From: Saprospiraceae bacterium
GTDB taxonomy: Bacteria > Bacteroidota > Bacteroidia > Chitinophagales > Saprospiraceae
DNA: 64,000 nucleotides
Direction of reading: 5' to 3'
NCBI GenBank assembly: GCA_026993525.1
Contig: JALWSS010000166.1
Location: 9,573 to 73,572 of the forward strand
In this document: positions 9,917 to 19,218 of the stretch, piece by piece
How positions within the stretch are numbered: the stretch's first letter is position 1
Layout: each line of letters begins with the position of its first letter
The notes under the pieces: generated by a model
Seen by the model: the letters and a program-made list of their open reading frames with translations, nothing else
What the model was told of the DNA's origin: nothing
Databases searched by the model: none
Translations under genes and position numbers: made by a program

Positions 9917-12007
9917 ATGAAGAGAATTACACTGCTACTGGCTGCACTGCTGATGCTTTCGGGGTGTGGCCTCATCTCGTCTGTAAAAAACGTCACCGAC
10001 AATGCTGCCCAGGTACTCAGCGACGTGGATGAACTGCTGCGGGAAGTGGACTCCCGGGTGGAAAGCGGCGAGCTGAGCCAGGAGGTGGCGGACCTCATCG
10101 ATGAACGGGTTGAAAACCTGGCGGAAGTGCTGAACCAGGCCATCGAGCAAAACGGTGGTTTCCTCTTTGAACAAGTGGACGGCTCCGTTGACAACGTTTT
10201 CAACAACATCTCCGACCTGCTGGACCAGATCAAACAAGGCATCCTCGACGAAAGCGCACCCGCACTCATCAGCCAGCTTTCCGGGGAATTGCAGCTACAG
10301 ATCAATGTTCTTTCCGCCAACCTGGAGGATGTCGTCACTCTCACCTTTGGCAACACGTTCATCCTCGTTGACAAGGTGACCAACTCGGCCATTACCATCG
10401 GTTCGCTAATTTTTCTGGTAGTGGGGCTTTTGCTCTTTTCCATTTTGCTTTTCGTCAGAAAACGCAAGGTGAAAGGTGTGGGGGTCGTGGGGCTCGTTCT
10501 CATGTTGCTGTACATCGTGTTTTTCCTGGCGGTGCTGCTGGTTCCATGGGTGCGGGGCCTCATTGTGAAAGGACTGGATTTCGGGAAGGAAATCGAAGCC
10601 ATAGAACTCAAACCCGTCATCACCGGCATCGTTCCCCAAACCTTCGTTCTGGGTAAGAACGACCGCATCATCCTGTACGGCAAGCACCTGAGCAAGATCA
10701 ACCCCGACAGCGCCGGCATTACCCTGCGGCAGGGCAACCAGGTGAAAGTGACCATTCCGAAAAAACACCTGATCGTGATCAACGATTTCAAGATTGTACT
10801 GGGCAATTTCAAAAGCGGGGACCTCAATTGGCGACCCATCAGGTTTCAGGAGATGAAACTAAAATTGCAGGAGAGGAATGCGACTGTAAACTCCGCACTG
10901 CTGGCCAAATACGCCTACAAGGTCAACGACATCATTTACCCCAGGGTGGTCAAAGCGGCCTCCGGCACTTCCACGGGCAACAACGTAATCATCAACAATG
11001 TGCCCACGGTTTTCGACAACAATGCCGGCAGGAACATTGAGGTGATCAGCAAAGTGACCAAAAGGCCTTCCTACGAGGTGATGGTCAAAGACATCAAATT
11101 GGCGCAGACATCCATTCCGCCCAATATTTCGGAGATCCTTAAGAACATCTTCGAACAGCAATTCAATTTACCCGAAGGGGATTACGGAGTGCATGTGAGC
11201 AACGGCAGCCAGGAGGTTGAAAGCCCCCAATTCCTCAGCATTCTCAATCCGCCGCCACCGGCACCAAAACCCGACCTGTACCCCGTTGACCTTTACTTCT
11301 CCGGCGGAACAGCCGTGGCAGGTGAAAAAACGGGATTGACCCTGAAACTGGGCATCGCCTATCCAGAGGAAGTGTCAAAAACTTTTAAAGTGAAACTCAC
11401 AGCCTCGCCCGGCATAGGCACCAAAACCATCACGGTGAGCGAGGGTAAAATAGCCGCTGCCTCCGCCAGTAACCTCACCACCGTAACTTTTGAAAACCTC
11501 ATTCTGAACCACGCCGGCGATTACACCTTCCAGGTCTTTGTGGACGATCAGAACCGGATTTCAGAATCCAACGAATCCAACAACAGCTTCAGCAAAAAGC
11601 TCCGGGTGAAAAAATTCGTTTACGACGCCAATGTGAAACTGGAAACCTTTATTTCCAACGAAGACAAGGACATGTGGGGTGACGATGAATACCGCATTGA
11701 TATCTCCACCTCTGTTACAGGAAAATCAATCTGGAAGATTGACTACGACAAGGACGGCACCTCTGGTAAAAATTATAACATCGGTAAGCAAAAAACCTTC
11801 ACCGGCCTGAAAGAAGGTGACAAGATCAGCATCACCACCTCAGGGAAAGAAGCCGGCGGTTTTGCGGAACCGGAAGACAACCTGGGCTCCGACACCAGGG
11901 TCTTCACCATCAACGGCAACGAAACGCAAAACCATGTGATCAACCTGAAACCGACGGGCTACCAGATCAAGGGCAGCATAACGGTGACCAGAAGAATCGT
12001 GAATTAG
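9917..12007 (+). CDS. Membrane-anchored lipoprotein with CARDB-like domain
   Basis: 696 residues. The lipobox is LMLSGCG (Cys 17). Residues about 20-150 are a helical, coiled-coil-like region rich in DELLREVDSR-type repeats. Two hydrophobic segments follow (SLIFLVVGLLLFSILLFV and GVVGLVLMLLYIVFFLAVLL). A long beta-rich region comes next; part of it (about 450-570, PDLYPVDLYFSGG to RISESNESNNSFSKKL) has the signature of a CARDB/extracellular adhesion-type domain. No enzyme motif is seen and the function is unknown. The TAG stop (12005-12007) uses bases from the left flank and end of a MITE-like repeat, so the original C-terminus may have differed. Confidence 0.8.
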   Translation: MKRITLLLAALLMLSGCGLISSVKNVTDNAAQVLSDVDELLREVDSRVESGELSQEVADLIDERVENLAEVLNQAIEQNGGFLFEQVDGSVDNVFNNISDLLDQIKQGILDESAPALISQLSGELQLQINVLSANLEDVVTLTFGNTFILVDKVTNSAITIGSLIFLVVGLLLFSILLFVRKRKVKGVGVVGLVLMLLYIVFFLAVLLVPWVRGLIVKGLDFGKEIEAIELKPVITGIVPQTFVLGKNDRIILYGKHLSKINPDSAGITLRQGNQVKVTIPKKHLIVINDFKIVLGNFKSGDLNWRPIRFQEMKLKLQERNATVNSALLAKYAYKVNDIIYPRVVKAASGTSTGNNVIINNVPTVFDNNAGRNIEVISKVTKRPSYEVMVKDIKLAQTSIPPNISEILKNIFEQQFNLPEGDYGVHVSNGSQEVESPQFLSILNPPPPAPKPDLYPVDLYFSGGTAVAGEKTGLTLKLGIAYPEEVSKTFKVKLTASPGIGTKTITVSEGKIAAASASNLTTVTFENLILNHAGDYTFQVFVDDQNRISESNESNNSFSKKLRVKKFVYDANVKLETFISNEDKDMWGDDEYRIDISTSVTGKSIWKIDYDKDGTSGKNYNIGKQKTFTGLKEGDKISITTSGKEAGGFAEPEDNLGSDTRVFTINGNETQNHVINLKPTGYQIKGSITVTRRIVN

Positions 12008-12166
12008 AGCCTGTTTAAATTCCCATCACTTGGCTGCAAGCGGCCAATTTTATCCTGTACTTCGTTAAATTTTTCGCCGGATTACCCGTATCCGCCTGCA
12101 AAATTTGCCTCGTTCAGAATAAAATTTGCTCACTTTCGCTCAAGCATGAAAATCTAAACAGGCTCT
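12006..12166. mobile_element. MITE-like element with 16-bp terminal inverted repeats
   Basis: The left end is AGAGCCTGTTTAAATT (12006-12021) and the right end is AATCTAAACAGGCTCT (12151-12166); they are inverse complements at 15 of 16 positions. Taking the element as starting at GAGCCTG and ending at CAGGCTC, it is flanked by TTA on both sides. This fits a 3-bp TNA target duplication as made by some IS5-family elements (inference). At about 160 bp it is far too short to encode a transposase. It supplies part of the stop codon of the lipoprotein gene before it. Confidence 0.7.
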
Positions 12167-12208
12167 TAGCCTCCAACAAAATGCTGACAAAAGCAGTTTA
12201 TTGACATT

Positions 12209-12258
12209 CCGGTGGCCAAAATTTGGCCACCGGTTAATGTTTAACCATACTACTTTTG
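12209..12258 (+). promoter_or_regulatory. Double palindrome plus -7 box before the TPR lipoprotein
   Basis: A 25-bp palindrome (12-bp perfect arms CCGGTGGCCAAA and TTTGGCCACCGG around one base, 12209-12233) abuts a second palindrome GGTTAA-TGT-TTAACC (12232-12246). The Bacteroidota -7 box TACTTTTG follows at 12251-12258, only 4 bp before the ATG at 12263, suggesting a very short or absent leader. The palindromes may be repressor operators or a bidirectional terminator. Confidence 0.55.
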
Positions 12259-12262
12259 CAGC

Positions 12263-13291
12263 ATGAGAAACAGCACCATATTTTTCTTCGCAATACTTTT
12301 CGCCGGATTCCTGGCAGCCTGTTCCGACAGCAATAAAAAAGATACGCCTCCAGATAGTAGCAAGGTACCAACCGTCAGCGACCCATCCGTTCAGAAGCTT
12401 ACCGCCGCCATCGAACAAGACCCCAACAACCCCGAACTGTATGCGCAGCGCGGTGCCGTGTTTTACGAACTGGACAATTACGACGAGGGCATTGCCGACC
12501 TGAAAAAAGCCATTGAGCTGGACTCGCTGCAGCCCCAATACTACCACCTGCTGGCAGACATCTACCTGGACTACTACCGCTCCCGGTGGGCGCTGAATAC
12601 CATGCAACTGGCCGCCTCTAAATTTCCGAAGCGAATACCCACCTTGCTGAAACTGGCCGAATTCCAGTGGATCCTGAAACAGTACAACGATGCCCTCTTC
12701 ACCCTGGAACGAATCCGGGTGATTGACCCGCTGAACGCCGAGATGTTTTACATGTTCGGCAGTGTGTTTAAAGACATGGGCCGCAAGGAAGAGGCTATCA
12801 ACGCCTATCAAAGCTGTGTTGAAAACGACCCGGAAAACGTTGACGCCTGGATAGAATTAGCCCGGCTGATTGCCGAAAAGAACATCCCGGCAGCAGAACG
12901 GTATTATGACAATGCCATCCGGGCAGATTCCAACAATGTGGTCGCCCTGCACGCCAAGGCCTATTACCTCTCCAACCAGAAAAACGACCTCGAAGCAGCT
13001 CTCAAACTTTACAAAAAGATCAACATCGTTGACCCGCAGTACGTAGGTGGATACTACAATGCCGGCCTGATTTACCTCGACATGGACTCTCTGGAACAAG
13101 CCTATAAGAGCTTTGATATCACCGTGCAAATGGACCCCACTTTTGCCTCCGCGTATTACCACAGAGCGGTAGCGGCTGAGTTGATGGGCAACAGTAAACA
13201 GGCAGCCAGTGATTACAGCACCGTGCTGCGCCTGGACCCCGAATTCCAGTCAGCCAAAGCGGCAATTGAGCGAATGATGAATAAGGAATAA
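12263..13291 (+). CDS. TPR-repeat lipoprotein
   Basis: 342 residues. The lipobox FLAACS puts the lipid Cys at about residue 20. After a short Ser/Asp linker it consists almost wholly of tetratricopeptide repeats from residue 45 to the end, for example NPELYAQRGAVFYELDNYDEG, NAEMFYMFGSVFKDMGRKEEA and ASAYYHRAVAAELMGNSKQAA. It is a periplasmic scaffold for protein-protein contacts anchored to a membrane; the partner is unknown. It is probably monocistronic, with its own promoter region at 12209-12258. Confidence 0.88.
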   Translation: MRNSTIFFFAILFAGFLAACSDSNKKDTPPDSSKVPTVSDPSVQKLTAAIEQDPNNPELYAQRGAVFYELDNYDEGIADLKKAIELDSLQPQYYHLLADIYLDYYRSRWALNTMQLAASKFPKRIPTLLKLAEFQWILKQYNDALFTLERIRVIDPLNAEMFYMFGSVFKDMGRKEEAINAYQSCVENDPENVDAWIELARLIAEKNIPAAERYYDNAIRADSNNVVALHAKAYYLSNQKNDLEAALKLYKKINIVDPQYVGGYYNAGLIYLDMDSLEQAYKSFDITVQMDPTFASAYYHRAVAAELMGNSKQAASDYSTVLRLDPEFQSAKAAIERMMNKE

Positions 13292-13443
13292 TGACCTTGA
13301 CAGTTACCTCATTGCCTGGGGGCAGCAGTGTGCGTTCTGAGGAATTATTGCCAAATAAATCTTACCTTCGGATAATTCTAAAACAAGCAAGCTTTTCAAG
13401 ATCTTTTATCTTCCAGACTTTGCGCCCAATTCATTGATGCACT

Positions 13444-14964
13444 ATGGTTCAGGAATCAAAACAAGATACAGCAACGATCAACGACCTGGAATCCTGGTTC
13501 AGACCGTTCCGGGAAAACACCATCGGATACCACCAGCATTTCATCACTCCCTTCGGTGAAAAACGCATCGTATATGCCGATTGGACAGCCAGTGGCAGGC
13601 TTTACAAACCCATCGAGGAGCTACTCCAAAAAGAAATAGGGCCTTTCGTCGGAAACACACACACTGAAACCAGTGTGACCGGCTCCATGATGACCCAGGC
13701 CTACCACAAGGCCCTGAAAACGATCAAAGCCCATGTAGGGGCCCATCCCAGCGATGTCATCATCGCCACCAATTCGGGGATGACCGGCGTGGTAAACAAG
13801 TTTCAGCGTATCCTTGGCCTGAAGCTCCATGAAAAATACCAGGAGAAATTACAGTTCCGGAAAAATGAACGACCCGTTGTTTTTGTGACCCACATGGAGC
13901 ACCACTCCAACCAGACCAGTTGGTTGGAGACCATCGCAGACCTCGAAGTCATTCACCCCACAGCCATGGGTCTGGTAGATCTGGGCCACCTGGCCGAACT
14001 GCTGAAAAAATACCAGGACCGGGAAGTAAAAATTGCGGCGGTAACCTCCTGCTCCAATGTCACCGGATTGTTCACTCCCTATTACGAAATAGCCGAAATG
14101 ATGCACCGCAACGGGGGCCTCTGCTTTGTGGATTTTGCCGCATCGGCACCCTACATCCGCATTGACATGCACCCGGAAAACGAGCTGCAGAAACTGGATG
14201 CCATTTATTTCTCTCCACACAAATTCCTCGGTGGCCCAGGCTCCAGCGGAGTGCTGGTTTTCGATTCCAAACTCTACAAAAACCGGGTGCCCGACAACCC
14301 CGGTGGCGGCACCGTGGCCTGGACCAACCCCTGGGGCGGCCACCGCTACATCGAGGAAATAGAGGCCCGCGAAGACGGCGGCACACCGGCCTTCCTCCAA
14401 ACCATGAAAGCCGCTTTCTCCATCATGCTGAAAGAAGAAATGGACGTAGATAAAATGTTGGAAAGGGAAGAGCAGATGATGAAAACCATCTGGGAGCGCT
14501 TCGACAAATTGCAAAACCTCCACGTGCTGGCTGACATGCACCGCCACCGCCTCGGCATCTTTTCATTTTACATCGACAACCTGCACTACAACCTGGCCGT
14601 CAAATTGCTCAACGACCGCTATGGCATTCAAACGCGCGGTGGCTGCTCCTGCGCCGGCACCTATGGCCACTACCTCCTGCACGTCTCTCCTCAGGATTCC
14701 AAACAGATTACCGAAGAAATAGACAAGGGTGACCTCTCCCACAAACCCGGCTGGGTGCGCATGTCCATCCACCCCACCATGACCGATGCGGAAATCAACT
14801 ACATCATGGACGCCCTCGAGGCCCTTTGTAAAAACCACCGCAAATGGGCCAAAGACTACCACTACAGCAACAAAACCAACGAATACGTCTATTCAGGTAA
14901 GGACGACTTTGGCCCGCAACGGGTGAAGGAATGGTTTGGAACAGAGATGAGGGGTGAGGGGTGA
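13444..14964 (+). CDS. Class V aminotransferase / cysteine-desulfurase-like PLP enzyme
   Basis: 506 residues. Features of the SufS/NifS fold: YADWTASGRLYKPIEE near the start, NTHTETSVTGS, TNSGMTGVVNKF, HMEHHSNQTSW, CFVDFAASAPY, and the PLP-lysine motif SPHKFLGGPGSSGVLV. The late cysteine segment TRGGCSCAGTYGHYLLH resembles the mobile Cys loop of desulfurases. It is longer than canonical SufS (~410), with an extended C-terminus. No suf/isc partner genes are nearby, so the physiological substrate is uncertain. A near-consensus -7 box TACCTTCG lies at 13363-13370. The last codons run into a G-rich repeat tract. Confidence 0.85.
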   Translation: MVQESKQDTATINDLESWFRPFRENTIGYHQHFITPFGEKRIVYADWTASGRLYKPIEELLQKEIGPFVGNTHTETSVTGSMMTQAYHKALKTIKAHVGAHPSDVIIATNSGMTGVVNKFQRILGLKLHEKYQEKLQFRKNERPVVFVTHMEHHSNQTSWLETIADLEVIHPTAMGLVDLGHLAELLKKYQDREVKIAAVTSCSNVTGLFTPYYEIAEMMHRNGGLCFVDFAASAPYIRIDMHPENELQKLDAIYFSPHKFLGGPGSSGVLVFDSKLYKNRVPDNPGGGTVAWTNPWGGHRYIEEIEAREDGGTPAFLQTMKAAFSIMLKEEMDVDKMLEREEQMMKTIWERFDKLQNLHVLADMHRHRLGIFSFYIDNLHYNLAVKLLNDRYGIQTRGGCSCAGTYGHYLLHVSPQDSKQITEEIDKGDLSHKPGWVRMSIHPTMTDAEINYIMDALEALCKNHRKWAKDYHYSNKTNEYVYSGKDDFGPQRVKEWFGTEMRGEG

Positions 14965-14976
14965 GGGATGAGGGAT

Positions 14977-15127
14977 GAGGAATCGAGGAATCGAGGAATC
15001 GAGGAATTGAAGATTTGAGCATGGCTCGGGATGAGTTCAGGGTGCAGGTTCAAACAGTTCACCAAATCCTCAGTTCCTCAAATCCTCAGTTCCTCAAATC
15101 CTCAGTTCCTCAAATCTTCAGTTCCTC
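14977..15127. repeat. Tandem repeats: 8-bp x4 and 16-bp x4
   Basis: Four GAGGAATC-type units (14977-15008) are followed by four units of AAATCCTCAGTTCCTC (15064-15127, the last with one change). The two arrays are roughly inverse complements, so the stretch can fold back on itself. Related sequence recurs at 18961-18983. A further hairpin-forming GATCCCGAA/TTCGGGATC stretch lies at 15137-15176. It sits between the convergent aminotransferase and BlaR1-like genes and may serve as a terminator zone. Confidence 0.85.
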
Positions 15128-15186
15128 CCCCGATGCCGATCCCGAATCCCGTCCCGAAATCCTTCGGGATCGGGATGGCACGGGGC

Positions 15187-16878
15187 TCAGTTCTTCGTAC
15201 CCTCCTCATTCGACAAACGGAAACTGATGGGCAGCACCATCTCGGTGGCAACAGGCTTTTTGCCTTTGTGGGCGGGAACCATTTGGGGCAGGCCTTTCAC
15301 GGCATCTTTGGCGGCCTGGTCGCAGTCGGGGTGCAGGCTTTTGATCACCTCTTTGACGCTGATTATTCCATTACTGTCAATCACCAACTTCAAAACCACA
15401 TTGCCCTGGATGCCCTCTTTTTTGGCCGTTTCAGGGTATCTGAGGTTTTCCATGAGGTGCTTCATGATGAGTTCAGCGGAACATTCCTTTCGATCCGATG
15501 CTTTGGCACAGGATGGAAAGTAGGCGGGGATGAGTGCATCCTTGTCTTTTTCATCGAGTTTGAACCTAAGGGGCATGTTGTATGCCACCCGGACAGGCTT
15601 TCCCTCTCTTTTGCCCGGCGTCCAATCCGGCATGTTTTCAACAACCCTCAATGCCTCCTGATCCAGGCTGGGGTGCAACGAACGCACAACCTTTGCCGAG
15701 GATACACTTCCGTTCTTTTCGATGATGAAATTCACGACAACCATTCCCTCTATGCCCTTTTCCCGGGCATCAGCAGGGTATTTGACGTTTTTGAAAATAT
15801 AGTTCAACATCATTTCATCGGCGCATTCCTTTCGCTTTTTAAAATCTTCGATCTGATCGCATCCGGAAAACAGTGGGGGCTCATCCACTACTTTGAAAAC
15901 GGGTTCTGAGCCATCCTCCGGAATGGTATCGGTAAGTGCTGCCAGGTGATCCGTTGCGGTTGAGCCGGCACTGGATACAGGGGCTGTTTCTTCATTGCCC
16001 GAAGAGGCGAATGAAAAAAACAGGAATGCCAGCAGGGGCAGTGCAGTCAGGTACTTGAGCTGTGCCCGGCGGGGTGATTTGGTACGGGTCATCATAATGA
16101 TTCTTCTTTTGAGTTGTGATGAAAAAATGGCGTTTGAAATGGCAACCTGCATTCCGGACTGCGATTGCCTGAGCAATAAACGGCCGTATTCTTTTTTGCT
16201 GAACCAACGGGTCACATGCTCGTCGGCCAGGTATTCGTGCGTGGTTTTGATTTCCTTCCGGTAAAGCCTCACAACGGGGAACCACCAAAGTGCGATGGCT
16301 GCCAGCTCTGCAAGGACCACGTCCAGGCTGTGCCATTGGAAAATGTGGGCTTCCTCGTGCCGCAGGATGTTCTGCCGGCTGAGTTCATCCGTCTGAAAAT
16401 GCCGGCTCCAATACAGGCTCTTGAAAAAGGAAAACGGCAGGTGGGGCTTGTCGGTATGGTAAATGGTATAGCCGTTGGCGTGCTCTTTTGCGGCATCTCG
16501 TCGCAAGCCGGATAGCTGCCACAACGCCCAGGTGAAGCGGCCGGCACCAACGACGATGCCGAGTATATTTACCAGGCTCAGCAACTGCATCCAGCCCAAG
16601 ATGCCCGTTGCGGAAGATTCAGCCTCCGCCACAGCCTGCCCGATCTGATCCACCCCCACCACGAGGGGTTGCAGGGTGTAACTCACCAGTTCAGGCTCCT
16701 GCAACAAGTACCATTGTTCAGGTACAAGCGGCAGCAAAGCCCCGAGTACCAGGCTGCCGGTCAGGTAAAAGCGATTGGCCCTGAAGAAGGTTTCACTTCG
16801 GAAAAAGCCGGCGTACAACAGGTAAAAAGCCGACCAACACAGCGCTACTTTCAAAAGGTAAGTCAATAGCATAGGCAT
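15187..16878 (-). CDS. BlaR1/MecR1-type M56 metalloprotease with two TonB-C-like domains
   Basis: Start at ATG 16878 (an in-frame TTG at 16893 overlaps the BlaI stop; ATG at 16872 is also possible). The product has 563 residues. About the first 270 residues are a membrane domain with an M56 peptidase site (LRHEEAHIFQWHS, HExxH type, and HEYLADEHV). A transmembrane helix (YLTALPLLAFLFFSFASSG) follows, then two periplasmic TonB C-terminal-like domains (YPADAREKGIEGMVVVNFII and YPETAKKEGIQGNVVLKLVI). In this family the protease is a signal sensor that inactivates the BlaI repressor. No penicillin-binding sensor or beta-lactamase gene is present, so the signal is probably not a beta-lactam. Confidence 0.87.
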   Translation of the reverse strand: MPMLLTYLLKVALCWSAFYLLYAGFFRSETFFRANRFYLTGSLVLGALLPLVPEQWYLLQEPELVSYTLQPLVVGVDQIGQAVAEAESSATGILGWMQLLSLVNILGIVVGAGRFTWALWQLSGLRRDAAKEHANGYTIYHTDKPHLPFSFFKSLYWSRHFQTDELSRQNILRHEEAHIFQWHSLDVVLAELAAIALWWFPVVRLYRKEIKTTHEYLADEHVTRWFSKKEYGRLLLRQSQSGMQVAISNAIFSSQLKRRIIMMTRTKSPRRAQLKYLTALPLLAFLFFSFASSGNEETAPVSSAGSTATDHLAALTDTIPEDGSEPVFKVVDEPPLFSGCDQIEDFKKRKECADEMMLNYIFKNVKYPADAREKGIEGMVVVNFIIEKNGSVSSAKVVRSLHPSLDQEALRVVENMPDWTPGKREGKPVRVAYNMPLRFKLDEKDKDALIPAYFPSCAKASDRKECSAELIMKHLMENLRYPETAKKEGIQGNVVLKLVIDSNGIISVKEVIKSLHPDCDQAAKDAVKGLPQMVPAHKGKKPVATEMVLPISFRLSNEEGTKN

Positions 16879-16889
16879 CGGGGTTGGAA

Positions 16890-17258
16890 TCAATCCTCCA
16901 GGTTTTCAATCAGATCGGACAACTCGTCGGGGTCGATTTTCTCCTCTTTGACCAGAAACGAAACGAGGCGGCTTGCCGACCCCTCGAAGTAGTGCGACAT
17001 GATCCGCTTGAGGGTTGTTTTGGTGTAGTCGGCTTTCGACACCAGCGGGTAGTACTCGTGCGTGCGGCCATAGGCCTTGTGCGAGACAAATCCCTTGCCC
17101 TCCAGAATTCTGACAATGGAGGAAATGGTGCTGTGCGGTGGTCTTTCACCCCGCTCTTTTTCCATTTCATCCAGTATCTGGCTGACCAGGCAACGGTCCA
17201 GTTTCCAGATTATACGCATCACTTCCTCTTCGGCTTTCGTCAACTGATTCATCTCCAT
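16890..17258 (-). CDS. BlaI/MecI-family transcriptional repressor
   Basis: The ATG at 17258 (MEMNQLTKAEEEVM) is preferred; upstream codons in the frame have no family match. The product has 122 residues. Winged-helix features: QLTKAEEEVMRIIWKLD, VSQILDEM, HSTISSIVRILEGKGFVSHK and RTHEYYPLVSKADY. It is a dimeric repressor cleaved or inactivated by a BlaR1-type partner, which starts within 12 bp downstream. It probably represses its own operon through the palindrome at 17326-17343. Confidence 0.92.
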   Translation of the reverse strand: MEMNQLTKAEEEVMRIIWKLDRCLVSQILDEMEKERGERPPHSTISSIVRILEGKGFVSHKAYGRTHEYYPLVSKADYTKTTLKRIMSHYFEGSASRLVSFLVKEEKIDPDELSDLIENLED

Positions 17259-17325
17259 GATCTTTATGGATTTCTTTCTTCGCTTCGCAAACTTATGACT
17301 ATTTTTTTGGCGAAGCAACTATCTA

Positions 17326-17361
17326 TTTAGTTTTTTAACTAAAAAGTACGTTACAAAGCTA
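17326..17361 (-). promoter_or_regulatory. Promoter and operator of the blaI-blaR1 pair
   Basis: Read on the minus strand, the -7 box TAGCTTTG lies at 17361-17354. Just downstream, 17343-17326 forms the inverted repeat TTTAGTT-TTTT-AACTAAA (7-bp perfect arms). The placement at the expected transcription start suits repression by the BlaI-like protein. Confidence 0.65.
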
Positions 17362-17445
17362 AATATGCCGTTGAAATCCGGCTCACTCCTTGTCCACCGG
17401 GCCGGAAAAACTGTGTAGTTTGGCGGCCTCCAAATCGCTGAGAAA

Positions 17446-18978
17446 TTGATCAGAAAGGTATTCAACAAGGCATTCGGTTTTTACCTCAGGCAGCGCTATC
17501 CACGCATCCGCCACTTCATGGAACACCCGCATGAGGTGCAGCAAGACTTGTTGATGCAACTGGTTGGCAAAGCGGCCGCCACCGAGTGGGGTCAGCGCCA
17601 CAACTTTTCGTCCATCCGCAATGCCGGTGACTTCAGCCGGCAAGTGCCCGTGCAGGACTACGACCATCTCAAACCCTGCATCGACCGGATGATGCACGGG
17701 CAACCCGATGTGCTTTGGCCCGGCAAGGTCATTTTCTTCTCAAAATCTTCCGGTACCACCAGCGACAAGAGCAAGTACATACCCGTGAGCCGGGAGAACC
17801 TGCAAAGCTGCCACATCCGGGGTGCCCGCGACTCCATGACCCTCTTCTACCGGCACCGGCCCGATGCCCGGCAGTTTGAAAAGAAAACCCTGCTGATGGG
17901 AGGCAGCCTGCACCAGTTTGACGCCGAAGCCGGAACCCTCACCGGCGACGTATCCGCTGTAATGATCCACAACATGCCGGCAGTGGCAAGGCCCTTCGTC
18001 ACCCCGGACATAAAAACCGCTCTGCTACCCGATTTCGAAGAAAAGATTGACCGGATGGTCCGAATCAGCGGGAAAGAAGACGTGGTGATGATCGGCGGGG
18101 TACCCACCTGGACGGTGGTGCTCTTCAGAAAATTGCTGGAATACTACGGCAAATCAAACATCCTGGAAATCTGGCCCAACATACAGGGCTATGTGCACGG
18201 TGGGGTTTCCTTCACCCCTTACCGCAAGCAGTTTCAGGATTTCCTCCCTTCGGAAAACATCAGCTACCAGGAAATCTACAATGCCAGCGAGGGTTACTTC
18301 GCCGCACAGGATGACTTCGAAAGCAACGACATGCTCCTGCTGCTCAACAACGGGGTTTATTTCGAGTTCCTGCCCATGGAAGAATGGAACAGCGAAAACC
18401 CCAGGGCCATCTCACTGGCCGCAGTGGAAACCGGCAAACAGTACGCCCTGGTCATCAGCACCAATTCAGGCCTCTGGCGCTACACGATCGGCGATACGGT
18501 CACCTTCACCTCCACCAGACCCTACCGCATCCGCATCACCGGCCGCACCAAACAGTTCATCAACGTCTTCGGCGAAGAAGTAGTAGTGGAAAACACCGAC
18601 AAAGCCCTGGCCCTGGCCTGCCAGAAAACCGGCGCCGTGGCACAGGAGTACACCGTTGCACCCGTTTTTCTGAAGAAAGGAAAAAAAGGCGGCCACGAAT
18701 GGCTCATCGAATTTGACAACCCACCCCCCAAACCCGCCGCCTTTGCTGCCATCCTGGACACTGAACTCCAAAACCTCAACTCCGACTACGAAGCCAAACG
18801 CTACCACAACATGGCCCTGCAACAACTACAGGTGCACCCCCTACCCCCCGGAACCTTCGCCCGGTGGATGAAAGCCCGTGGCAAATTCGGCGGCCAGCAC
18901 AAAGTGCCACGCCTCTCCAATGATCGGATTTTCGTAGAGTCCATCCTACGGTTCAGGGATGAGGAACTGAGGATTTGA
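17446..18978 (+). CDS. GH3-family acyl-adenylate ligase-like protein
   Basis: 510 residues from a TTG start; no ATG fits the conserved N-terminus (FGFYLRQRYPRIRHFMEHPH). It belongs to the GH3 branch of the ANL adenylating enzymes: SSGTTSDKSKYIPVS is the nucleotide-binding loop, YNASEGYFAAQ the second motif, LWRYTIGDTVTF the third, and RITGRTKQFINVFGEEV the hinge to the C-terminal domain. Bacterial GH3 proteins probably join acyl groups to amines or amino acids via an acyl-adenylate; the substrate is unknown. The last residues (DEELRI) are encoded by a GAGGAACTGAGGATTTGA repeat unit. Divergent from blaI. Confidence 0.87.
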   Translation: MIRKVFNKAFGFYLRQRYPRIRHFMEHPHEVQQDLLMQLVGKAAATEWGQRHNFSSIRNAGDFSRQVPVQDYDHLKPCIDRMMHGQPDVLWPGKVIFFSKSSGTTSDKSKYIPVSRENLQSCHIRGARDSMTLFYRHRPDARQFEKKTLLMGGSLHQFDAEAGTLTGDVSAVMIHNMPAVARPFVTPDIKTALLPDFEEKIDRMVRISGKEDVVMIGGVPTWTVVLFRKLLEYYGKSNILEIWPNIQGYVHGGVSFTPYRKQFQDFLPSENISYQEIYNASEGYFAAQDDFESNDMLLLLNNGVYFEFLPMEEWNSENPRAISLAAVETGKQYALVISTNSGLWRYTIGDTVTFTSTRPYRIRITGRTKQFINVFGEEVVVENTDKALALACQKTGAVAQEYTVAPVFLKKGKKGGHEWLIEFDNPPPKPAAFAAILDTELQNLNSDYEAKRYHNMALQQLQVHPLPPGTFARWMKARGKFGGQHKVPRLSNDRIFVESILRFRDEELRI

Positions 18979-19125
18979 GGAATCCCTGTCCGCCGACCCG
19001 TCTGCCGCCGGGCAGGCAGGCAGGGAGGATTTGAGGAACGGAGGAACCGAGCTGGAACGGCAGGCCCCGTTAGCCCCCCCCTTTGTCATCCGCCCTGTCT
19101 GCCGGACTGGCAGGCGCAGGAGGAC
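18961..19125. repeat. GC-rich palindromic intergenic repeats
   Basis: A GAGGAACTGAGGATTTGAGG unit (18961-18980) is followed by a CCTGTC...GGCAGG hairpin (18985-19031). A second palindromic unit at 19081-19125 starts CTTTGTCATCC and contains CCCTGTCTGCC...GGCAGGCGCAGG. The second unit recurs almost unchanged at 19581-19625. REP-like; function unknown. Confidence 0.7.
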
Positions 19126-19218
19126 TTCGTAGCGGCCTCTGGCCGCAGAAAAAAGAAGCCTTGCCCCAAAAATACTTAGCCCAAAATTTGCATCTCAACT
19201 CCCCAAAAAAGAAAACCA

